A stretch of 64,000 nt of DNA from Mycobacterium sp. BK086 (GTDB taxonomy: Bacteria; Actinomycetota; Actinomycetes; Mycobacteriales; Mycobacteriaceae), in NCBI GenBank assembly GCA_004362315.1, contig SNWL01000003.1, forward strand, positions 496,001 to 560,000, given 5' to 3'. The translations under genes and the position numbers were made by a program. This document shows, in pieces, positions 9,801 to 18,091 of this stretch. Numbering within the stretch: the first letter of the stretch is position 1; each line of letters opens with the position of its first letter. The notes under the pieces are model-generated. The model did no database searches. It worked only from the letters and a program-made list of their open reading frames with translations, and had not been told where the DNA came from.

Positions 9801-10444
9801 GGCTGCCCCGGTTTGAGCAGGACGAACAGGCCCTCGCCGTCGGCGAGCAGGTCGTCACCGTCGGACAGCCGGACGTCGACGAAGATCTTGCGGCCTTCGG
9901 TGCGCAGCACCCCGGCATCGATCTGCAGTTCCTTCTCGATGGGCACGATCTTGCGGTAGTTGACGTGCAGATAGGCGGTGCGCTGGAAGGGCCCGCCGGT
10001 CACCAGGAACGAGGTCTTGCCCAGCACCCCGTCGAAGAGGTGGGCGATGAACCCGCCGTGCACGGCCCCGTTGCGGCCGAGGTGATAGCGCCGGAAACGG
10101 ACCCAGCCGCGCAGTCGGCCGTCCGCTCCGACCTCGGTCTCGTTGGGCACCCCGACGATGCTGCCCCGCATCGGCAGGTCCATCCGCCGACCGGACGGGG
10201 TGGTCCACTCGTCGGCGTCGTAGGGCTTGAGCAGGGCCGACACCCGCTCCAGCAGATCCGCCGCCTCGGTGATGACGTCGTCGGGAGCGTCCGCGGCCCG
10301 TGCGCGATCCTGCAGGTCACGCACCGCCTCGATGAACCGGCCGTAGTCGGGGCCGCCCTTGGCGGTCGGCTCCGGCGGATTGAACCCGCCACCCGGATGC
10401 AGCTCCGCCACGACCTCACGGATCGCCGCCGTGTCTTCTCCCAC
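9797..10444 (-). CDS. Hotdog-fold thioesterase (PaaI-like)
   Basis: The C-terminal half is a hotdog domain with NGAVHGGFIAHLFDGVLG (about residues 135-152), which carries the HGG-type active-site region of the PaaI and 4HBT families; it would hydrolyse acyl-CoA or aryl-CoA. The N-terminal 90 residues are mainly helical and specific to the mycobacterial orthologues. The GTG start at 10444 lies 17 bp from the divergent DUF1990 gene, so both must share or overlap promoters. Substrate unknown. Confidence 0.8.
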   Translation of the reverse strand: MGEDTAAIREVVAELHPGGGFNPPEPTAKGGPDYGRFIEAVRDLQDRARAADAPDDVITEAADLLERVSALLKPYDADEWTTPSGRRMDLPMRGSIVGVPNETEVGADGRLRGWVRFRRYHLGRNGAVHGGFIAHLFDGVLGKTSFLVTGGPFQRTAYLHVNYRKIVPIEKELQIDAGVLRTEGRKIFVDVRLSDGDDLLADGEGLFVLLKPGQP

Positions 10445-10461
10445 CTCGTTACCGTAGACCG

Positions 10462-10959
10462 GTGAAGCTCAGCGACCTGGCCGGCCGCCCGTTGACCTAC
10501 GCCGAGGTGGGTGCGACGGCAGCGGATCTGCCTGTGGGCTACCACCATGTGCGGCTGTCCTCGCGGATCGGAAGCGGGCGGGCCCGTTTCGAGCAGGCGG
10601 CGCATGCCGTGATGCGCTACGGCATGCTGCGCGGCGCGGGACTGCGGGTCACCGCGACCACCGAGGTGGCCGAGGTCGGCGCCGACGTGCTTGGCCGGCT
10701 GGGACCGTTCTCGGCGCCGTGCCGGGTGGTCTACGTGGTCGACGAGGCCAATCGGCGCGGTTTCGCCTACGGCAGCCTGCCGGGGCACGCGGTGGCGGGT
10801 GAGGAGATGTTCGGGGTGCGCTTCGAGCCCGCAGACGAATCGGTGCATGCCGAGGTGGTGGCGTTTTCCAGGCCCGCAACATGGTGGAGCCAAATCGGGG
10901 CGCCGGTCGCCTCTGTTGTCCAGCGGGTGATCACCCAGCGCTACCTGTCGGTGGTCTGA
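10462..10959 (+). CDS. DUF1990 family protein
   Basis: The 165-aa product matches the DUF1990 pattern. It has an early PLTYAEVG, a central FEQAAHAVMRYGML, a block GFAYGSLPGHAVAGEEMFGV typical of the fold, and a C-terminal helix ending in QRYL. The family is a START/SRPBCC-like fold of unknown role, common in actinobacteria. Translation starts at GTG 10462, divergent from the thioesterase. The following GAF-ANTAR gene starts 27-39 bp after its stop, so the two may be cotranscribed. Confidence 0.85.
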   Translation: MKLSDLAGRPLTYAEVGATAADLPVGYHHVRLSSRIGSGRARFEQAAHAVMRYGMLRGAGLRVTATTEVAEVGADVLGRLGPFSAPCRVVYVVDEANRRGFAYGSLPGHAVAGEEMFGVRFEPADESVHAEVVAFSRPATWWSQIGAPVASVVQRVITQRYLSVV

Positions 10960-10985
10960 AGGTTGAGCTGTGCCCGGCCGTGGGT

Positions 10986-11714
10986 ATGGCACATGTCATG
11001 TCGGTCGACAACGGATCCCCGCCGACTGACGGAGATGTGGCGGCCCGCATCGCCGACATCGCCCGGGGACTGTACACGCGCAGGAGCCACAGGGGCGGGG
11101 TGATCGCCGGACTTGTGGAGCACGCGGTCGCGGAGCTACCCGGGGTGGACTACGCGAATGTGACTGTCCTGTCGGCTCACAACGACATCGAAACGCCGTC
11201 GGCGACGCACGAGTGGGCGGTGCGCATCGACGACATCCAGCGCCGCCACCGCGAAGGCCCATGCCTGTCGTCGGCCTGGCACCACCAGGTGGTCCACGTC
11301 GATGACCTGCAGCACGAGACCCGGTGGCCGAAGTTTCGCGCCGACGCACTGGAAACCACCCCGGTACGCAGCATCATGGGATTTCAGCTGCATCTGAGCG
11401 GCAAGCCGATGGGCGCGCTCAATGTATTCGCCGAGCGCGCCAACGCTTTTGGCGATCAAACCAGGCAATTGGGATCGTTGTTGGCCGCGCATTCGGCGCT
11501 CGTATGGGACGCCGCCCAGCGCGAGGTGCAGTTCCAGGAGGCGCTGGCCAGCCGTGACATCATCGGCCAGGCGAAGGGCATGATCATGGAGCGCTACACC
11601 ATGAACGCCGACCGCGCCTTCGAGATGTTGCGTCAGCTCTCGCACGACACCAACGTCCCACTGGCCGCGGTAGCCGCCAAGATCGTCGATGCGGCACAGT
11701 CGAATCCGCACTGA
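10986..11714 (+). CDS. GAF and ANTAR domain response regulator
   Basis: An N-terminal GAF-like sensory domain (about residues 20-165) precedes an ANTAR RNA-binding domain (about 180-240) with the signature RDIIGQAKGMIMERY and a final helix PLAAVAAKIVD. ANTAR proteins bind paired hexaloop RNA hairpins and act as antiterminators. The frame is open upstream into the DUF1990 gene; ATG 10986 or ATG 10998 are the realistic starts. No paired hexaloop target was identified nearby. Confidence 0.87.
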   Translation: MAHVMSVDNGSPPTDGDVAARIADIARGLYTRRSHRGGVIAGLVEHAVAELPGVDYANVTVLSAHNDIETPSATHEWAVRIDDIQRRHREGPCLSSAWHHQVVHVDDLQHETRWPKFRADALETTPVRSIMGFQLHLSGKPMGALNVFAERANAFGDQTRQLGSLLAAHSALVWDAAQREVQFQEALASRDIIGQAKGMIMERYTMNADRAFEMLRQLSHDTNVPLAAVAAKIVDAAQSNPH

Positions 11715-11761
11715 GCCTTTCGCGGGTGTAAAACCCACAATCAGCGGCTATTTAACAGGGC

Positions 11762-12487
11762 GTGACACCAGCACGTTTCGACCACGCAGTGGTCGTGATT
11801 CCCGCACACAACGAGGCGCGCGCATTGCCCCGCTGCCTGACCGCGATGCTGACCGCGGCTGTCCGGGTCGACATCCCGGTCAGCGTCATCGTTGTGCTGG
11901 ATGCGTGCGACGACGACAGCGCCGCACTCGCGGATCACTTCGGATCACGCGTTCATTTCGTCGAGGTCGACGCCCGCAATGTGGGTGAAGCCCGAGCGGC
12001 CGGTTTCACGTTCGCACGCAATCAATTACACGACGGCCTCGACGCCGCGCGCGTCTGGTACGCGACCACCGACGCGGACAGCTGCGTCGACCGGAACTGG
12101 CTGGCGAGGCAGCTCAGCGCGGACGCCGACATGGTGCTCGGCATCGTGCGCATCGCCAACTGGCGTCACCTCCCCACCGCGGCCATCCAGCGTTACCGAC
12201 GCGCGTACCGCGCCAAGATCCACCCCGGCCATGATGCCCATGACCACATCCACGGTGCGAACATGGGATTCACCGCCGACGCGTACTGGCACATCGGCGG
12301 ATTCGCCGCCCTGACAAGCGGCGAGGACGTCGATCTCGTCCGCCGCTTCGAAGTGGCCGGGTTTCGCATCCGGCGCGACACCCGCCTGTCGGTGGCCACC
12401 TCAGCGCGCCGGATCGGCCGCGCCCCGGCCGGATTCGCGGCTCACATCCGTTCGGTTTTGAGTGGGCCGGAACGGGATTCGGCATGA
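11762..12487 (+). CDS. Family 2 (GT-A) glycosyltransferase
   Basis: The 241-aa product opens with the GT2 nucleotide-sugar signature VVVIPAHNEARALPRCL, has an aspartate cluster LDACDDDS and a DXD-like TTDADSCVDRNW (about residues 100-111), and a C-terminal acceptor block HGANMGFTADAYWHIGGF followed by SGEDVDL, whose ED is the likely base. No membrane segment is obvious. GTG 11762 lacks a clear ribosome-binding site. It is the first of four genes overlapping by 4 bp each (ATGA or GTGA) and therefore translationally coupled. The sugar donor and acceptor are unknown. Confidence 0.85.
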   Translation: MTPARFDHAVVVIPAHNEARALPRCLTAMLTAAVRVDIPVSVIVVLDACDDDSAALADHFGSRVHFVEVDARNVGEARAAGFTFARNQLHDGLDAARVWYATTDADSCVDRNWLARQLSADADMVLGIVRIANWRHLPTAAIQRYRRAYRAKIHPGHDAHDHIHGANMGFTADAYWHIGGFAALTSGEDVDLVRRFEVAGFRIRRDTRLSVATSARRIGRAPAGFAAHIRSVLSGPERDSA

Positions 12488-13419
12488 CAGCCGCAATCGT
12501 CCAACGATGGCTCGACTCCGGCGAATTGAACCTGCCCCTGCCCGGTTCAGGCCAGACCCAGGTGCGCTGGAACGCACTGGCCGACCTGTGCGAGCGCGAC
12601 GTGGTGGCGGGCCGGCTCGCCGAGGCACACACCGACGCGGTGGCGATTCTGGCCGAGCTGGGCGGACCGCCTGCGCGGCCCGGCCGACTGTGGGGCGTCT
12701 GGGCGGCCGAGACGCCCGAGACCTGCCTTCAGGCCCATCAGAGCAGCGGGGATCTGGTGACACTGAGCGGAACCAAGGCATGGTGTTCGGGCGCCGGCCT
12801 CTGTTCGGACGCGTTGGTGACCGCGCGCACCGACACCGGCGAGCGCGGGCTGTATGCGGTGGATCTGCGCGCTGCGGGTGTTCACCCGCTGCCGAGCAGT
12901 TGGCGTAACGCGGGCATGGCCGACTCGGACACCCGCTCGGTGCAATTCAGCGCGGCACCAGCGGTTTCGGTGGGCAAACCCGGCGACTACCTGCGCCGAC
13001 CCGGATTCTGGCACGGGGCGGCCGGTGTCGCCGCATGCTGGCTCGGGGCCGCCCGTGCCGTGGCGGCACCGCTCTATCGCAGAGTGGCCGAGCGAGCAGA
13101 CGGCGACCCGCACGCCGCAGCACATCTCGGCGCGGTCGACGCCGCGCTCGCCGCAGCGCACGCACTTCTGGTGCGGACCGCGCAAGAGGTCGACGCCGCT
13201 CCGCGCAGCGAGCACGGCGAAATCTCGGCCCGCCGACTACGCGCGGTGGTCGAAGTCGCCGTCGATGAGGCAATCGGACGGACAGCTCGCGCCTTGGGCC
13301 CCGCCCCGCTCGCCCTCGATGCGGCGCACGCACACCGTGTCGCCGATCTGACGATGTACGTCAGGCAGAGCCACGCGGAGCGAGATCTCGCGACGTTGGG
13401 CATCTTGGTGGCCCGATGA
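12484..13419 (+). CDS. Acyl-CoA-dehydrogenase-like protein
   Basis: The 311-aa product is shorter than the usual ~380 aa of acyl-CoA dehydrogenases but keeps the fold landmarks: a central beta-domain segment VTLSGTKAWCSGAGLCSDALVT (residues around 95-116), and a C-terminal helical FAD domain with AVVEVAVDEAIGRTARALGP. The catalytic glutamate is not obvious, so it may use a non-CoA substrate or have lost dehydrogenase activity. It overlaps the glycosyltransferase and the deacetylase by 4 bp each, which argues for a shared pathway. Confidence 0.75.
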   Translation: MTAAIVQRWLDSGELNLPLPGSGQTQVRWNALADLCERDVVAGRLAEAHTDAVAILAELGGPPARPGRLWGVWAAETPETCLQAHQSSGDLVTLSGTKAWCSGAGLCSDALVTARTDTGERGLYAVDLRAAGVHPLPSSWRNAGMADSDTRSVQFSAAPAVSVGKPGDYLRRPGFWHGAAGVAACWLGAARAVAAPLYRRVAERADGDPHAAAHLGAVDAALAAAHALLVRTAQEVDAAPRSEHGEISARRLRAVVEVAVDEAIGRTARALGPAPLALDAAHAHRVADLTMYVRQSHAERDLATLGILVAR

Positions 13420-14183
13420 GCACCGTCGTGCCCGGCAACTGCGCGCGGTTCGCCGCCGCGCCGATCGCAGACGGCGGGACACCTGTCACGGAGTGGCTCG
13501 CGTGGCAGCCCGACTTCCCCGCTTTGCGTCTCGACCGATGTCCCGGGTTGGTGGTCGTCGCCGCACATCCGGATGACGAGACACTCGGCTTCGGCGCTGC
13601 GGCCAGTGACATCGCCGCCCACGACATCGAGGTGCACACCGTCATCGCCAGCGACGGCGGGATGGCATGGCCGGACCTGTCGGCCTGGGAACAGGACCGT
13701 CTTCAAGAGTCACGCCGGCACGAGTCTCAATGCGCGGCAGACCTATTGGGCCTTCCCCGGCCGTCGTTCCTCGGGCTGCCCGACGGCGGTCTGGCAGCGC
13801 ACGAATCACATCTCGCCGACATCCTGACCGATATCCTCACCGCCCGCGGAGCGGGCATGTGGTGCGCGGCTCCCTGGCGGGGTGACGGTCACCCCGACCA
13901 CGAAGCCGCCGGCCGCGCCGCGGCGATCGCCGCCCGTCGCACCGGTGCGGTGTTGATGGAGTATCCGATCTGGATGTGGCACTGGGCGCACCCGGACGAC
14001 GCCGACGTCCCGTGGAATCGTGCAGTCCGCCCCTCGTCGGAACCTGTTGCGGCACTACGCAAACGGCAGGCCATCGACGCGTTCCGGAGCCAGCTCCACC
14101 CACAGGCGAGTGATCGTGACGCGATCTTGCCGCCGTTCGTCGTCTCCCGGATAGACCAGATCGGCGAAGTGGTGTTCCGGTGA
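13416..14183 (+). CDS. PIG-L family zinc-dependent deacetylase
   Basis: The 255-aa product contains the PIG-L/LmbE/MshB zinc motif AAHPDDETLGFGA (about residues 49-61) and the second metal ligand in GHPDHEAAGRAA (about 157-168). Family members remove N-acetyl groups from N-acetylglucosamine conjugates, as in mycothiol synthesis (MshB) and GPI synthesis. In this operon it sits between an acyl-CoA-dehydrogenase-like gene and a NodS-like methyltransferase, which suggests deacetylation of a glycosylated intermediate made by the first gene. The substrate is not known. Confidence 0.88.
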   Translation: MSTVVPGNCARFAAAPIADGGTPVTEWLAWQPDFPALRLDRCPGLVVVAAHPDDETLGFGAAASDIAAHDIEVHTVIASDGGMAWPDLSAWEQDRLQESRRHESQCAADLLGLPRPSFLGLPDGGLAAHESHLADILTDILTARGAGMWCAAPWRGDGHPDHEAAGRAAAIAARRTGAVLMEYPIWMWHWAHPDDADVPWNRAVRPSSEPVAALRKRQAIDAFRSQLHPQASDRDAILPPFVVSRIDQIGEVVFR

Positions 14184-14800
14184 CATTGCCCGACACATAC
14201 TTTGATGACCTCTACGACGGATCGAGCGACCCGTGGCAGCTATCGTCGCGATGGTATGAACGGCGCAAGTACGCCATCACCATGGCGCTGCTGCCCGACG
14301 ACCGCTACCGGCATGCCTTCGAACCGGGCTGCTCGGTGGGTGTGCTCACCGAGCAGCTGACCACCCGCTGTGATCATGTGACTGCTACCGACATCGCCGA
14401 AGCCGCACTGAGGCAGGCCGACCTCCGGCTTCGGCAGTGCGGGCGCCGCGAGGCCGCGACCCTGCTACGACAGTCCTTCGACATGCCCTGGCCGGCAGCC
14501 GATTTCGACCTGGTAGTGATCTCGGAGATCGCCTACTACTTCGACAGCTCGTCGCTGCGGTCGATACTCGATCGTGAACTGCCTCGCCTGGGAGCCCACG
14601 TCACAGTGGTCGCCGCGCACTGGCGCCATGCGGTCGCCGACTATCCGCAATCCGGCGATTCCGCGAACACCGTCATCGGTGCCACCGCCGGGCTGCATCG
14701 CCTCGGTGGATATCGAGACGACGACGTCGTCATCGATGTGTTCGGCACTGGGACAACACAGTCGGTCGCGGCGCGAACCGGGGTGCCGGGCGCGCAATAG
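14180..14800 (+). CDS. NodS-like SAM-dependent methyltransferase
   Basis: The 206-aa class I methyltransferase resembles NodS, the N-methyltransferase of rhizobial lipochitooligosaccharides. It has an N-terminal YFDDLYDGSSDPWQLSSRWY, the SAM-binding EPGCSVGVLTEQL (about residues 48-60), TATDIAEAAL, and the FDLVVISEIAYYF block. GTG 14180 overlaps the deacetylase by 4 bp. It is the last gene of the four-gene unit; its stop lies 4 bp from the convergent DUF7159 gene. Confidence 0.85.
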   Translation: MTLPDTYFDDLYDGSSDPWQLSSRWYERRKYAITMALLPDDRYRHAFEPGCSVGVLTEQLTTRCDHVTATDIAEAALRQADLRLRQCGRREAATLLRQSFDMPWPAADFDLVVISEIAYYFDSSSLRSILDRELPRLGAHVTVVAAHWRHAVADYPQSGDSANTVIGATAGLHRLGGYRDDDVVIDVFGTGTTQSVAARTGVPGAQ

Positions 14801-14804
14801 CCGC

Positions 14805-16304
14805 TCAGGGCATCTGGTTGAAATTCGGGGCAGGCGGTAAACCGGGGATCCGCGGTGGAGGAGGCAGGCCGGGGATCAGCGGCCGCCGAGTCGTGGTGGT
14901 GCTGGTGTCCCACTCGGTGGTGGTCGTCGTCGGTGTGGTCGTGGTGGTCGTCGGCGTCGTCGTCGTGGTCGTGGTGGTCGTTGTTGTCGTGGTGGTAGTC
15001 GTGGTGGTTGTGGTGGGCGGCGTCGTTGTCGTCGTTTCCACCGTGACGACGGTGGTTTGGGGCGGCGGAGCCTGCACCTGCTCGGTGACGGTGCTGATCG
15101 GCGGGTTGGTCATGGTGACCGTTTCGGTCGGCGCCGCCGGCGGCGGGGCCGCGGGGCTCTCCATGGAGTTGACCACGGTGGCCGGCGCGGGCTTCACCGA
15201 CTGGGTGGCCGGTGTGTCCGGGGTGCTGGCACCGGTGAGGGTGTAGGCGAAGCCGCCGACCGCGACGGCAGCGACGGCCGCAGCCCCGCCGAGTAGCAAT
15301 GGCACGCTGCGGGTCAGGCCCGATCCCCGCCGCGCGGGCTGCTCACCGCCGAGGATGGACAGATCCTCGTCGTTGGTCGCGTAGTCGTCATATCCGGTGC
15401 GGTAGCCGCCGTAGTCGTAGTCACCGTACGCGTGCGGCTGGCCTTGCGAGACCGGCTCTTCGGGGGTTTCGTCACTCGACCACGCCAGCGCGGCCGCCAT
15501 GGTGGCTGACTGTGGGCCGACGTCGGCGATCAGCGGAGCCGGCGCGAGTCCGGTCGGCGCGTCGGCAGCGAACTGGCGCGCCGCGGCCAGGCTGGCCCCC
15601 AACGCGGCGTCGAGTTGCGGATGGGCCGACATGATGACCGGCAGCCGCAGATGTTCCGAGAGTTGTTGAGCGGCCGATGCTATCGCGTCTCCATCGCCGA
15701 TAGCCGCGACGGCACTGAGGTTTTCGCGGGACATCCTGGCCTGACCCAGCGTGTCGTCGACAAACCCGCCGAGCTCGGCGAGAACCCCCGACCGGTGCGC
15801 GGTCTCCCCGATCTGACGGTAATCGGCGCCGGCATCGGCCAGGGTCACCGAGGCGCCGTCGGCACCGATGTCGCACACCAGGATGACGCCGTTGCGCGGC
15901 AGTCCGGGGTCGCTCTGCAGTGAGCGCAGCGCGGCGGTCGCGTCGGAGACCAGCAGCGGCGGCGCCGCGGCACCGGCCAGCGCGGGCAGGCTCCACATCG
16001 CGTCACGCAGCGCGTCGCGGCGGCCCGGCCCCCAATGCGCCGGAACTGCCACACCCGACACCGCCGCGAGACCAGCCCCCTCGGCATCCGCCAGCGCGGA
16101 CAGCGCCAGAGCCAGCAGCTGCTCGGCGCGGTAGGAGCCGCCGTCGTCACCGACGAGTGGCATCGGGTCGCCGACCCGATCGACGAAACCGGTCCACACC
16201 TGGTCACCGAGCGTCAACTCAGCCGGGCAGATCAACGAGGGGCCCCCGGCGCGGGCCGCGACCAGACTGGTCGGGCGCACGGAGATACCCAGTGGTTCGG
16301 TCAC
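14805..16304 (-). CDS. DUF7159 family membrane protein with poly-threonine tail
   Basis: The 499-aa product has an N-terminal actin/Hsp70-like domain (about residues 1-260, MTEPLGISVRPTSLVAARAG start), an acidic tyrosine-rich linker, one membrane segment (about 330-352) and a long extracytoplasmic tail. The tail contains a tract of about 45 residues that is almost pure threonine, then proline-rich repeats. The architecture is typical of a mycobacterial family with no assigned function. Translation begins at GTG 16304. The threonine tract is a low-complexity DNA repeat and a likely site of length variation. Confidence 0.85.
   Translation of the reverse strand: MTEPLGISVRPTSLVAARAGGPSLICPAELTLGDQVWTGFVDRVGDPMPLVGDDGGSYRAEQLLALALSALADAEGAGLAAVSGVAVPAHWGPGRRDALRDAMWSLPALAGAAAPPLLVSDATAALRSLQSDPGLPRNGVILVCDIGADGASVTLADAGADYRQIGETAHRSGVLAELGGFVDDTLGQARMSRENLSAVAAIGDGDAIASAAQQLSEHLRLPVIMSAHPQLDAALGASLAAARQFAADAPTGLAPAPLIADVGPQSATMAAALAWSSDETPEEPVSQGQPHAYGDYDYGGYRTGYDDYATNDEDLSILGGEQPARRGSGLTRSVPLLLGGAAAVAAVAVGGFAYTLTGASTPDTPATQSVKPAPATVVNSMESPAAPPPAAPTETVTMTNPPISTVTEQVQAPPPQTTVVTVETTTTTPPTTTTTTTTTTTTTTTTTTTTPTTTTTTPTTTTTEWDTSTTTTRRPLIPGLPPPPRIPGLPPAPNFNQMP
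14890..15056 (-). repeat. Low-complexity GTC/GTG triplet tract coding poly-threonine
   Basis: On the plus strand the tract is dominated by GTG and GTC triplets with little interruption. On the coding minus strand these are ACC/ACG/ACA codons. Mixed synonymous codons show it is kept as protein sequence rather than being a recent slippage expansion. Confidence 0.85.
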
Positions 16305-16395
16305 TCAGCCATGATCACCACGGCCGGCAGCGAATGTCACTCAGGCGCGCCGAATCGGCGCATGCCTATGACCTAACTGTGACTTAGCTTGGTGC

Positions 16396-17022
16396 TCATT
16401 GCGTTTGCCCATGTCGATCGAGGTACGAGCAGATCACGTCGACCAGCGCCGTCAGCTCCCGGCTGTTGTGCAACGGGCCCGCCATGACCAGCTGGGTGAT
16501 CACCAGACCGCGCATGGTGGCCCAGATCAGGTCGCCGATCGCTGCCGCATGCGGATTGTCCAGACCCTCGGCGATATCACCACTCAAGTCTGTTATCGCC
16601 CTTTGCAATTCAACCAGGTGGCGGGTGGCCCGCTTGTCTCGCATGGCCCTGGTGCCGATGAGGATCTCCAGCGAGGCTCGCGAAGTCGGGCTGGAGAACG
16701 CCTCCCAGGCGGCGTGCACCACCAATTCGACTCGCTTGCGCCGGGTTTGCGCGGGCGACGGGGGCGGCAGGCTGCGCAACAGTTCCAACAGCTCGGTGAA
16801 GCCCCGGTCGACCACGGCCATCAGCAGGCCGTCACGGTCGCCGAAGTGGTACTGCACCACCCCCCAGGTGACCCCGGCTCGTTCGGCGATGTGTTTGGCA
16901 CTGGCGGCGGCGAAGCCCTCCTCGACCACACAGCGCACCGTCTCGTCGAGCACCGCCGCACGGGTGCGGTCGGCGCGCAACTGGCCGCCGCCTGGCGGCC
17001 GCCGGGGCGCGATTTTGGTCAC
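16396..17022 (-). CDS. TetR family transcriptional regulator
   Basis: The 208-aa product has the TetR N-terminal DNA-binding domain, with the helix-turn-helix AKHIAERAGVTWGVVQYHFG (about residues 40-59), followed by a helical ligand-binding domain. GTG 17022 starts 1 bp after the stop of the reductase gene, so it is probably the last gene of the SDR-reductase-TetR run. By family habit it would repress this locus and respond to an acyl-CoA or steroid intermediate. A candidate operator pair lies at 18990-19022 in the divergent promoter region. Confidence 0.9.
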   Translation of the reverse strand: MTKIAPRRPPGGGQLRADRTRAAVLDETVRCVVEEGFAAASAKHIAERAGVTWGVVQYHFGDRDGLLMAVVDRGFTELLELLRSLPPPSPAQTRRKRVELVVHAAWEAFSSPTSRASLEILIGTRAMRDKRATRHLVELQRAITDLSGDIAEGLDNPHAAAIGDLIWATMRGLVITQLVMAGPLHNSRELTALVDVICSYLDRHGQTQ

Positions 17023-17023
17023 G

Positions 17024-18091
17024 TCACCACATCACCGAGTCGGCATGCGCGGTCGGCAGGTCCTTGACCGACAACAGGCCTGGCGGTGCCGCGCACACCG
17101 CGTCGATGGCGTTGACAGCGCGCGCGGCAGTGGAGATGACACCGCCGTCGTTGTGGTCGACGCCGTCCAGACCCAGGTGGGTGTTGATCTCCACACCGGG
17201 GTTGCCATGCACGACGACCCGGTGCACACCGAGCCGCCCGTCCGGCGGATAGGGCCAGTCCGGCGCGGTGACCGGGGTGAGCCGGTTGACATGTTCCATG
17301 GTGATCACCGGCCGGCCGTCGCGTATGCCCTCGACCGCGAAGCGAACCGCGGCCACCTGGCCGGGCGCCACGCTCATCATCGTGCAGTGGATCGGCTCGG
17401 GGGTCACCCAGCTTTCGTGCCGCTCGCGCACCTCGTCGAGGGTCACCCCCAGCACGTCGGCCAGTGAGCGGACCTGCCCACCCCACAGGGAGGACAGCAC
17501 ACCAGGGGCGAACATGATCGGAGTGTGGTCCGGTGCGGTTCCGAAACCGAAACTGACACCGGTGAATTCGGCGTCGTCGTAGCTGCCGTAATCGCAGATC
17601 TCCGACACCGTGATGCCGGTGGCCCGCCCGGCCAGGGTCAGCGCGGTGTAGACCAGGCTGTCACCGGAATAGCCCGGGTCGACGCCGTTGATGTACAGCG
17701 ACGTGCCGCCCTCGGCGCAGGCCGCCGCCAGCGGTTCGCGAATCCAGGCGTCGGCGTGCTGCGGGGCGACCAGCCAGACCATTGACGTGCCAACCACATT
17801 CGTGCCGGCCCGCAGGAATCGGCAGATCTCGTCGATCGCCTCCTTCGGGCGCATCTCAGCCTGTGAGGTATAGACGACGCAATCGGCGCCGAGCGCCACC
17901 AGGGCATCGACGTCGTTGGTGGCGATGACACCGGTGGGCTCGGATAGGCCGCACACGTCAGCGGCGTCACGGCCCACCTTGTCGGCACCGTGCGCATGCA
18001 GCCCGACGAGGTCCAGGTCGGGACGTTCGATGATCATCGGCAGCGCATGCTTGCCGACGTTGCCGGTGGCGAACTGGATGACCCGCTTCAC
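17024..18091 (-). CDS. Dihydrodipicolinate-reductase-like NAD(P)-dependent protein
   Basis: The 355-aa product starts at GTG 18091 with the Rossmann motif RVIQFATGNVGKHAL, followed by a DHDP-reductase-type N-terminal domain and a long C-terminal domain. This pattern is common in actinobacterial gene clusters for lipid or steroid breakdown and is only distantly related to DapB. A much longer open frame to 18796 reads antisense-like sequence through the SDR gene and is rejected. The start overlaps the SDR stop by 4 bp. Substrate unknown. Confidence 0.85.
   Translation of the reverse strand: MKRVIQFATGNVGKHALPMIIERPDLDLVGLHAHGADKVGRDAADVCGLSEPTGVIATNDVDALVALGADCVVYTSQAEMRPKEAIDEICRFLRAGTNVVGTSMVWLVAPQHADAWIREPLAAACAEGGTSLYINGVDPGYSGDSLVYTALTLAGRATGITVSEICDYGSYDDAEFTGVSFGFGTAPDHTPIMFAPGVLSSLWGGQVRSLADVLGVTLDEVRERHESWVTPEPIHCTMMSVAPGQVAAVRFAVEGIRDGRPVITMEHVNRLTPVTAPDWPYPPDGRLGVHRVVVHGNPGVEINTHLGLDGVDHNDGGVISTAARAVNAIDAVCAAPPGLLSVKDLPTAHADSVMW

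Noticed and set aside
14890-15056. Possible CRISPR or satellite repeat
   Set aside because: The repeat is a codon-level poly-threonine tract with no spacer structure.
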